Shown in pieces: positions 5,536-10,800 of a stretch of 10,800 nucleotides of DNA. The stretch covers positions 1-10,800 of the forward strand of contig JAZSEH010000037.1 in NCBI GenBank assembly GCA_045531585.1. The letters run 5' to 3'. The notes beneath the pieces were generated by a model. That model saw nothing but the letters and a program-made list of their open reading frames with translations. It did no database searches and had not been told where the DNA came from. Made by a program: the position numbers and the translations under genes. Numbering within the stretch: the first letter of the stretch is position 1; the number at the start of each line of letters is the position of its first letter. This stretch comes from SIG587 sp045531585 (GTDB lineage: Bacteria; Bacillota; Clostridia; Oscillospirales; Acutalibacteraceae).

Positions 5536-7587
5536 ATGAGAATTGCACTTGCAGGCAATCCTAACTCAGGTAAAACCACAATGTACAATGCCCTTACAGG
5601 CAGCAACGAAAAGGTGGGCAACTGGGCAGGCGTAACGGTTGAGAAGAAGGAGCATCCTATAAAAAAGGTTTACTATTCGGGTGAGGAGCAGCTTATTGCC
5701 GTTGACCTTCCCGGAGCCTATTCAATGTCACCCTTTACCAGTGAGGAGAGCATTACCAGCTCCTACGTAAAGAAAGAAAATCCCGATGCCATCATAAACA
5801 TTGTGGATGCTACCAACTTAAGCCGTAGTCTTTTCTTTACCACCCAGCTTTTAGAGCTTGGCATTCCCGTTGTTATTGCCCTTAACAAGAGCGATATAAA
5901 TGAGAAAAAAGAAACAAAAATTGATGCTAAGGCTCTGAGCACAAAGCTTGGTTGTCCCGTAATAAATACCGTATCAATTGCCGCAGATGGCTTAAAGGCA
6001 GTTGTTGAGGCCGCCGTTGCTCAGATAGGCAAGGGCCAGACCGCTCCTTACGATCAGGGCTATGTTGACTTTACCAATAAAAATGCGGTAGTGGCTGCTG
6101 ACCGTAAGCGTTTTGATTTTGTTAACAGTATTGTAAAAAAGGTTGAAAGCCGTAAGGTTTTAACCAAGGATAAAAACTTTGGCGATAAAATTGATGCCGT
6201 TATAACTAATAAATGGGCAGGTATCCCCATATTTGCCGTTGTAATGTGGCTTGTTTTCCAAATCTCTCAGGCTTGGGTTGGTCCCTTTATTGCTGAGGGC
6301 GGTTTGCTTTTCGGCCTTGAGGTCCCCGGCCTTGTAACCCTTATTGAAATGTTCGGTGAATGGGTAGGCGGCCTTATGGAAGGTGCTCATCCTCTCCTTT
6401 CTGCCCTTGTGGTTGACGGTATAATCGGCGGTGTTGGCGCCGTTGTAGGCTTCTTACCACTGGTTATGGTAATGTACTTCCTTATTGCCATTCTTGAGGA
6501 CTGCGGATATATGTCCCGCGTTGCCGTTGTACTTGACCCTATATTTAAAAAGGTTGGTCTTTCGGGTAAATCTGTTATACCCTTCGTTATCGGCGTAGGC
6601 TGTGCAATTCCGGGCGTTATGGCCTGCCGTACCATCCGTAACGAACGTGAGCGCAGGGCAACTGCTATGCTTGCACCCTTTATGCCCTGTGGTGCTAAGA
6701 TTCCTGTAATTTCGCTTTTTGCAGGTGCATTCTTTGATAACGCAGGCTGGGTAAGCTGGACAATGTACCTTTCGGGTATTGTTATTATTTTCCTTGGCGC
6801 ACTTCTTATCAATCTGATTACAGGCTATAAAAACAGAAAATCCTTCTTTATTATTGAGCTTCCCGAGTATAAAGCTCCCTCTCTTTGGAACGCCTTTAAA
6901 TCAATGTGCTCCCGTGGTTGGGCTTACATAGTTAAGGCCGCCACCATCATTCTCCTTTGTAATACTGCTGTTCAGATTATGCAGACATTTAATTGGAAAT
7001 TCTCCGTTGCCGAAACTGCAGATTCCTCCATTCTTGCTACCATAGCAGGTCCCTTCGCATATATTCTTGTTCCTATTGTAGGCGTGCTTAGCTGGCAGCT
7101 TGCTGCAGCAGCGGTTACAGGCTTTATTGCTAAGGAAAACGTTGTAGGTACACTTGCAGTTTGCTTCGTAGGTCTTGAAAACTTAATTGATACCGAGGAG
7201 CTTGCTCTTATGGAGGGCGCAGGAACTCAGGTTGCAGGCGTAATGGCAATTACCAAGGTTGCCGCCCTTGCATACCTTATGTTCAATCTCTTTACTCCTC
7301 CTTGCTTTGCAGCCATAGGTGCTATGAACTCTGAAATGAAGAGTGCTAAATGGCTTTGGGGTGGTATTGGCCTTCAGCTTAGTATAGGCTTTACGGTAGG
7401 TTATCTTGTTTATACAATAGGTACGCTTGTTACCGCACCTGCCTCCCTTAACGTTGTAGCCGCCATCTGCGGTCTTGCAGCAGTTCTTGTAATTGTCGGC
7501 ATTATAATTGCTCTTATCAACAATACAAACAATAAGCTTAAGGCAGAATTCAGTACTAAGAAAAAGGAAACCGCATCGGTAAAATAA
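5536..7587 (+). CDS. feoB: Ferrous iron transport protein B
   Basis: This inner-membrane Fe2+ transporter has a cytoplasmic N-terminal G domain and is the main anaerobic iron uptake route. Its 683 residues are typical of the shorter clostridial form. The G domain shows G1 GNPNSGKTT (7-15), G2 around VTVE (33-36), G3 DLPG (57-60) and G4 NKSD (117-120), followed by a helical spacer region to about 220. The membrane part from about 229 to 665 contains many hydrophobic segments and two Gate domains. The gate motifs read GCAIPG (355-360) and MPCGAKIPV (383-391), in place of the GCNVPA and SCSARLPV forms of enterobacterial FeoB. A strong GAGGAGG (5521-5527) lies eight bases before the ATG. The basic C-terminal tail ends two bases before the next gene. 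It is co-transcribed with feoA and the Cys-rich protein. Confidence 0.97.
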   Translation: MRIALAGNPNSGKTTMYNALTGSNEKVGNWAGVTVEKKEHPIKKVYYSGEEQLIAVDLPGAYSMSPFTSEESITSSYVKKENPDAIINIVDATNLSRSLFFTTQLLELGIPVVIALNKSDINEKKETKIDAKALSTKLGCPVINTVSIAADGLKAVVEAAVAQIGKGQTAPYDQGYVDFTNKNAVVAADRKRFDFVNSIVKKVESRKVLTKDKNFGDKIDAVITNKWAGIPIFAVVMWLVFQISQAWVGPFIAEGGLLFGLEVPGLVTLIEMFGEWVGGLMEGAHPLLSALVVDGIIGGVGAVVGFLPLVMVMYFLIAILEDCGYMSRVAVVLDPIFKKVGLSGKSVIPFVIGVGCAIPGVMACRTIRNERERRATAMLAPFMPCGAKIPVISLFAGAFFDNAGWVSWTMYLSGIVIIFLGALLINLITGYKNRKSFFIIELPEYKAPSLWNAFKSMCSRGWAYIVKAATIILLCNTAVQIMQTFNWKFSVAETADSSILATIAGPFAYILVPIVGVLSWQLAAAAVTGFIAKENVVGTLAVCFVGLENLIDTEELALMEGAGTQVAGVMAITKVAALAYLMFNLFTPPCFAAIGAMNSEMKSAKWLWGGIGLQLSIGFTVGYLVYTIGTLVTAPASLNVVAAICGLAAVLVIVGIIIALINNTNNKLKAEFSTKKKETASVK

Positions 7588-7589
7588 AT

Positions 7590-7742
7590 ATGGTAAAGAA
7601 TATAATAATCATTGCAGTAGTTGCTTTAATAATTTCCGCTGTTATACTGTATCTGTATAGGTCTAAAAAGCGTGGAAATGCTTGTGTAGGCTGTCCCTAT
7701 GCCAAGCAGTGCTGCGGTAAATGTAATAACCAAAAAAAGTAA
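7590..7742 (+). CDS. FeoB-associated Cys-rich membrane protein
   Basis: This 50-residue protein has one N-terminal membrane helix (about residues 4-23), a basic stop-transfer patch (RSKKR) and a short cytoplasmic tail with five cysteines: Cys32, Cys35, Cys41, Cys42 and Cys45 (CVGC, then CCGKC). This matches the small FeoB-associated Cys-rich family found directly after feoB in Firmicutes. Its exact role is not established; a metal- or redox-sensing or iron-handoff partner of FeoB, comparable in position to FeoC, is the usual suggestion. Its ATG lies two bases after the feoB stop with only a weak ribosome site, so translation is probably coupled. A terminator follows immediately. Confidence 0.88.
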   Translation: MVKNIIIIAVVALIISAVILYLYRSKKRGNACVGCPYAKQCCGKCNNQKK

Positions 7743-7755
7743 AAAGCCTCTTGCC

Positions 7756-7783
7756 AAAAACTCCTTCAAATGAAGGAGTTTTT
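7756..7783 (+). terminator. Rho-independent terminator of the feo operon
   Basis: AAAAACTCCTTCA (7756-7768) and TGAAGGAGTTTTT (7771-7783) form a 13-bp inverted repeat with a tiny centre, in practice an 11-12 bp stem, ending in a T run. It begins 13 bases after the Cys-rich protein stop. The A run on the 5' side could let it work in both directions. Confidence 0.88.
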
Positions 7784-7784
7784 G

Positions 7785-7813
7785 TTGTAATAAAAAACAA
7801 GTTGTGTTATAAT
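7785..7813 (+). promoter_or_regulatory. SigA promoter of the right-hand three-gene block
   Basis: TTGTAA (7785-7790), a 17-base spacer, then TATAAT (7808-7813) with an extended -10 TG at 7805-7806. It starts directly behind the feo terminator. Transcription near 7820 would leave a leader of only about 16 bases, just holding the AGGGG ribosome site (7823-7827). Confidence 0.75.
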
Positions 7814-7835
7814 TTGCTTAAAAGGGGATAGAAAA

Positions 7836-8420
7836 ATGAAAGCTATAAAAAACCTTCCCGAAGGCTACGGAGAGATTTTTTCCGTAAACCTTCAAAAAAA
7901 CAAGAAAATGGCGTTGCTTATAAATCTGTTTGCCGTTTTAATAGCCGTGGTAATGGCGGTGCCTGCACATTTTTATATATCCTTTTTTACTCTTTTTGAT
8001 ATGGAGCAAGGACTTACCGCATACACAGTAAGATTTGCTGTTCTGCTGGTTTCGATAGTTGTATATATGCTCCTTCACGAGTTGGTCCACGGTATAACCA
8101 TGAAGCTTTTCGGCACAAAAAAGGTTAAATATGGTTTTACGGGACTGTATGCCTTTGCAGGTAGTGAGGATTATTATCCTAAGCTCCCTTACATAATTAT
8201 TGCCCTTGCCCCCGTTGTGATATGGGGTATCGTACTTGCTGTGGTAAATTGCCTTGTGCCCGAAAATTGGTTTTGGGTGGTATATTTTATTCAAATAAGC
8301 AATATATCGGGAGCGGCAGGGGATTTCTACGTTACCATAAGATTTTCCCGTATGCCTAAGGATATTTTGGTGCGTGATGCAGGTATAGGAATGACGGTAT
8401 ATTCTGCTGAAAATTATTAA
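7836..8420 (+). CDS. DUF3267-type membrane zincin-like protein
   Basis: This 194-residue membrane protein has about four hydrophobic segments (near residues 26-48, 65-85, 117-140 and 146-162). An HExxH motif, HELVHG (81-86), lies at the end of the second segment. With the later APVV (125-128) and SGAAGD (158-163, Asp163 a possible third metal ligand), this resembles the DUF3267 putative zincin peptidase family and, more distantly, site-2-protease-like metalloproteases. Intramembrane proteolysis is inferred; no substrate is known. AGGGG lies eight bases before the ATG. A gap of 34-40 bases separates it from the hydrolase that follows, with no terminator between, so the two are probably co-transcribed. 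Whether it works with its neighbours is unknown. Confidence 0.8.
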   Translation: MKAIKNLPEGYGEIFSVNLQKNKKMALLINLFAVLIAVVMAVPAHFYISFFTLFDMEQGLTAYTVRFAVLLVSIVVYMLLHELVHGITMKLFGTKKVKYGFTGLYAFAGSEDYYPKLPYIIIALAPVVIWGIVLAVVNCLVPENWFWVVYFIQISNISGAAGDFYVTIRFSRMPKDILVRDAGIGMTVYSAENY

Positions 8421-8434
8421 AACCTTTGTATAAA
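8407..8434 (+). promoter_or_regulatory. Weak possible internal promoter
   Basis: CTGAAA (8407-8412), 16 bases, TATAAA (8429-8434). The boxes are imperfect and overlap the end of the preceding gene. This would let the hydrolase and CapA-like pair be expressed apart from the membrane protein. Readthrough from 7785-7813 is at least as likely. Confidence 0.25.
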
Positions 8435-8445
8435 AAGAAAAAATC

Positions 8446-8451
8446 GAGGAG
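8446..8451 (+). promoter_or_regulatory. Ribosome binding site deciding the hydrolase start
   Basis: GAGGAG lies three bases before the ATG at 8455 but nine bases before the in-frame ATG at 8461. The spacing favours 8461 as the true start, shortening the protein by two residues. Confidence 0.6.
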
Positions 8452-8460
8452 CTTATGTCT

Positions 8461-9489
8461 ATGAAGTTACCTGACAACCTTCCAATGCCTGATGAACTGT
8501 CAAAGGATGAAATAATTGACCTTTTAACCCTTGAGGAATACGGGCGACTTCCAACTGCTCAAACCAAGGTGTGGGCAGAGGTGGTAACAAAGGATGATAG
8601 CTTTTGTGCAGGCAAGGCTACACTTATAAAGCTTATGCTTAAATGCCAAGCACCTTTTGGTGAGTTTGCCTTTCCCGTTTACTATACCCGTTTAAACACA
8701 AAGGAAAAGGTGCCCTGCTTTATTCATATTAACTTTCGTGATAACGTTCCCGATAGGTATTTACCAAGCGAGGAAATAGTTGATAGCGGCTTTTCAGTGC
8801 TTTCCTTCTGTTATAAGGACGTATCAAGCGATGACGGCGATTTTACCAACGGCCTTGCAGGGGTTGTTTATAAAAACGGCGAAAGAAAAAATGATGATTG
8901 CGGTAAAATCGGTCTTTGGGCTTGGGCCGCAATGCGCGTAATGGACTATGCACTCACCCTGCCTGAGCTTGACCATAGCCATATCAGCGTTGTGGGCCAT
9001 TCAAGGCTTGGTAAAACCGCACTTCTTACAGGAGCGCTTGATAAACGCTTTTTCTGCGCATTTTCAAATGATTCAGGCTGTAGCGGTGCCGCCCTTGCGC
9101 GAGGCAAGCAGGGGGAGACGATAGAAAAAATAAATAACGTTTTCCCGCATTGGTTTTGCAAGAATTATAAAAAGCATTCGGGTAACGAGGACAAAATGCC
9201 ATTTGACCAGCATTTCCTGTTAGCGGCTAACGTACCACACCTTGTTTACGTTGCAAGTGCTATGGGGGACGCCTGGGCGCATCCTGAAAATGAATACCTG
9301 TCCTGTGTTGCGGCAAGTGACTATTATGTAAAGCATACGGGTAAGGGCTTTATTCATCCCCAATGTTTCCCTAAAGTTGGCGAGCCTTTGCATCAGGGTA
9401 ATATCGGCTACCATATACGCGAAGGCGAGCACTACCTATCCCGCGAGGATTGGCAATATTTCATAAAATTTTTAAGGGGTAAGATGTAA
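8461..9489 (+). CDS. CE15 / glucuronoyl-esterase-like alpha/beta hydrolase
   Basis: This 342-residue protein has an alpha/beta-hydrolase core. The nucleophile elbow GHSRLGK (179-185, Ser181) has the Ser-Arg-x-Gly-Lys pattern of carbohydrate esterase family 15, which cleaves esters of 4-O-methyl-glucuronic acid linking xylan and lignin. Further family blocks are NDSGCSG (203-209), PHWF (229-232), DQH (249-251), AMGDAWAHPENE (267-278) and GYHIREGEH (316-324); His318 or His324 is the likely catalytic base. Characterised CE15 enzymes are exported, but here the N-terminus is polar and charged with no signal peptide, so the enzyme should be cytoplasmic and may act on imported sugar esters or a different ester. 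The start at 8461 is preferred over 8455 from ribosome-site spacing. The stop overlaps the ATG of the CapA-like gene (TAATG), implying coupled translation. The fold is sure, the substrate is not. Confidence 0.8.
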   Translation: MKLPDNLPMPDELSKDEIIDLLTLEEYGRLPTAQTKVWAEVVTKDDSFCAGKATLIKLMLKCQAPFGEFAFPVYYTRLNTKEKVPCFIHINFRDNVPDRYLPSEEIVDSGFSVLSFCYKDVSSDDGDFTNGLAGVVYKNGERKNDDCGKIGLWAWAAMRVMDYALTLPELDHSHISVVGHSRLGKTALLTGALDKRFFCAFSNDSGCSGAALARGKQGETIEKINNVFPHWFCKNYKKHSGNEDKMPFDQHFLLAANVPHLVYVASAMGDAWAHPENEYLSCVAASDYYVKHTGKGFIHPQCFPKVGEPLHQGNIGYHIREGEHYLSREDWQYFIKFLRGKM

Positions 9490-10646
9490 TGAAAATACTA
9501 TTTGCGGCAGATATGTCCTTTAACTATATGGAAGCTACACCGGATACACAAAAGGCAGTAAACTGTATGGCTGAGATAGCGCCGATATTTAAATCAGCAG
9601 ATTTCAGCATTTTAAATCTTGAAAATATCCTTGGCGTAAGGGAAAAGTATACACCGATTATAAAAAGCGGTCCCAATCTCATCTCGGACGAAAGATTTAT
9701 AGAATACATAAATGTCCTAAAACCCACCGCGGTGGGTCTTGCCAATAATCATACGGGAGATTACGGTGATGAGCCGATTTTTAACACCATTGATTTACTG
9801 CATAAAAACGGATATTTAATATGCGGTGCAGGAGCGAATATAGATTATGCCTACAAGCCCGTTAAGTTTTCAAAGGAAGGTATCACGGTATCGGTAATTG
9901 CTGTTTGCGAAAACGAGTTCGGTGTAGCAACTAAAAATGAAGCAGGCTCTGCAGGCTATAGACTTTCTCTTGTAACAAGGGAGATAGAATTGGCAAAGGC
10001 TAACGGCGAGAAGCCAATAATTTATTTTCACGGCGGAAATGAATATGACCCATTTCCGTCACCCGAAAAGGTGGAACTTTACCGCCATTTTATTGACCTT
10101 GGCGCGGCGGCAGTAATTGCAATGCACACCCATTGCCCTCAGGGCTACGAGCTTTATAACGGCTCACCTATTGTTTACAGTATGGGTAATTTCTTTTTCC
10201 CGCATAGCAAGGAGGGTGTGAGGGCAAGTTGGTTCTACGGTTATATGACGGAGCTTGACGTAACCGAAAAGGGAATAACAATAAAAACCTATCCCTACAC
10301 ATTTGATTTTGATAAAATATCCCTGTTGGTTGGTGCGAAAAAAGAAAAGTTTAATGAATATATGGAAGTTCTCTGTGCACCGCTAAACGATGAAAGAAAA
10401 ATTGCAGAGCTTTTCGATACTTGGTGCATTATAGCCGGAATTAACGGCTATATTAAAATGCTGAACTACAATGAAGCTGTGCAGGCAAAGAAGTCTAGTG
10501 CGGCATCACTTAAAAACATTTTTTCCTGTGAAGCACATAATGAGCTTATCAAAAATACCCTTAATATGATGTTCTTTGACCGTGTGAAATCGGCTGAAAA
10601 GGATGTGGGATTTATTGAAAAACTTCAGAATATGGAAATACAATAA
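9489..10646 (+). CDS. CapA-like (PGA_cap) metallophosphatase-fold protein
   Basis: This 385-residue protein spans the CapA/YwtB domain of the calcineurin-like metallophosphoesterase superfamily. Visible blocks: AAD (6-8, where GD is usual), NLE (43-45), NNHTGDYG (86-93), HGGNEY (181-186, where HWGxEY is usual), MHTHCPQG (212-219) and SMGNFFF (231-237). These Asp, Asn, His and Glu residues would bind a two-metal centre. Roughly residues 290-385 form a helical tail not assigned to a known domain. The family is named for poly-gamma-glutamate capsule synthesis, where members are membrane-anchored. This one starts directly with the domain and has no signal or anchor, so a cytoplasmic enzyme is inferred. 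No other capsule genes (CapB/CapC) are nearby. AAGGGG (9474-9479) lies nine bases before the ATG, which overlaps the previous stop by one base. A strong terminator follows. Confidence 0.85.
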   Translation: MKILFAADMSFNYMEATPDTQKAVNCMAEIAPIFKSADFSILNLENILGVREKYTPIIKSGPNLISDERFIEYINVLKPTAVGLANNHTGDYGDEPIFNTIDLLHKNGYLICGAGANIDYAYKPVKFSKEGITVSVIAVCENEFGVATKNEAGSAGYRLSLVTREIELAKANGEKPIIYFHGGNEYDPFPSPEKVELYRHFIDLGAAAVIAMHTHCPQGYELYNGSPIVYSMGNFFFPHSKEGVRASWFYGYMTELDVTEKGITIKTYPYTFDFDKISLLVGAKKEKFNEYMEVLCAPLNDERKIAELFDTWCIIAGINGYIKMLNYNEAVQAKKSSAASLKNIFSCEAHNELIKNTLNMMFFDRVKSAEKDVGFIEKLQNMEIQ

Positions 10647-10659
10647 CAAAAGGCTCTCC

Positions 10660-10697
10660 AACGGAGGACACTTCGTAAAGAAGTGTCCTCCGTTTTT
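10660..10697 (+). terminator. Strong Rho-independent terminator
   Basis: A perfect 15-bp stem (10660-10674 with 10680-10694) carries a 5-base loop GTAAA and ends in a T run (10693-10697), 13 bases after the CapA-like stop. The stem is GC-rich at its base (ACGGAGGACAC). It probably also helps insulate the convergent minus-strand gene. Confidence 0.93.
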
Positions 10698-10702
10698 CTA
10701 TG

Positions 10703-10740
10703 TAAAAGAAAATGACACTTTCAAATTTTGAAAGTGTCAT
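10703..10740 (-). terminator. Terminator of the convergent minus-strand gene
   Basis: ATGACACTTTCAAA (10712-10725) and its complement (10727-10740) make a near-perfect 29-base palindrome, in practice a 12-13 bp stem. On the minus strand it is followed by TTTCTTTT, whereas on the + strand no T run follows, so it terminates minus-strand transcription. Its first arm overlaps the last codons of the proposed minus-strand gene. Confidence 0.7.
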
Positions 10741-10800
10741 AGTGGGTTACATACTTTGAGAAAGGTAAATACTTGCCGAAAATAGGCAAATGTTTTTCGG
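10721..10800 (-). CDS. C-terminal end of a convergent gene (partial)
   Basis: On the minus strand one frame is open from the window edge to a TGA at 10723-10721, giving 25 residues ending KYVTHYDTFKI. The peptide is rich in aromatic residues, Pro and Gly and looks protein-like. The terminator hairpin on the same strand overlaps its final codons, which supports a real gene end. The other two minus frames are also open for 18-20 codons, so length alone proves little. No family can be named from this fragment. Confidence 0.4.
   Translation of the reverse strand, partial: EKHLPIFGKYLPFSKYVTHYDTFKI

Noticed and set aside
9219..9231. GTTAGC-G-GCTAAC palindrome resembling the feo operator core
   Set aside because: It lies deep inside the esterase gene, encodes the ordinary residues LAAN, and has a 1-base rather than 4-base centre. 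Chance is the simpler explanation.
10773..10789. TTGCC-N7-GGCAA hairpin near the right edge
   Set aside because: A 5-bp stem inside the proposed minus-strand coding region, with no T run directly after it; not enough to call a site.

Overview
The window looks like a chromosomal segment from a low-to-mid GC Gram-positive bacterium of the class Clostridia, probably a gut-type Oscillospirales/Ruminococcaceae relative. This is inferred from near-consensus SigA promoters (TTGACA-17-TATAAT), strong purine-rich Shine-Dalgarno sites, Rho-independent hairpin terminators, a clostridial-type feoA-feoB-Cys-rich-protein iron operon, and protein families typical of Clostridia. No phage, insertion sequence, CRISPR array, tRNA or rRNA was recognised. 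Almost all complete genes lie on the + strand, and no gene-free stretch exceeds about 210 bases.

Layout. Positions 1-238 hold a repeat-rich leader. It probably belongs to a gene leaving the window on the minus strand (only its first codons are visible). The region also carries the consensus ileS promoter. Next come ileS (239-3373, an IleRS of the long type-2/eukaryote-like class with an HHGT signature), a hairpin terminator, an SGNH/GDSL hydrolase (3441-4103), and cysK (4156-5082), whose promoter overlaps the hydrolase 3' end. A ferrous-iron uptake operon follows: feoA (5208-5420), feoB (5536-7587) and a 50-residue FeoB-associated Cys-rich membrane protein (7590-7742). It has a strong promoter and two copies of a GTTAGC-N4-GCTAAC palindrome, one at the start point and one between feoA and feoB, and it ends in a terminator. 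The last block has its own promoter: a DUF3267-type membrane zincin-like protein (7836-8420), a cytoplasmic CE15/glucuronoyl-esterase-like alpha/beta hydrolase (8461-9489), and a CapA-like metallophosphatase-fold protein (9489-10646) whose start overlaps the previous stop by one base. A 15-bp terminator closes this block. Convergent to it, the C-terminus of a minus-strand gene appears to end at 10721.

How the genes fit together. ileS and cysK are housekeeping functions (isoleucine charging, cysteine synthesis). The feo operon imports Fe2+ and is probably repressed by an iron-sensing regulator through the palindromes. The right-hand trio has no assigned pathway. Two putative hydrolases of normally exported, cell-wall or polysaccharide-related families are encoded without signal peptides and translationally coupled, which makes them the best candidate here for an uncharacterised function.
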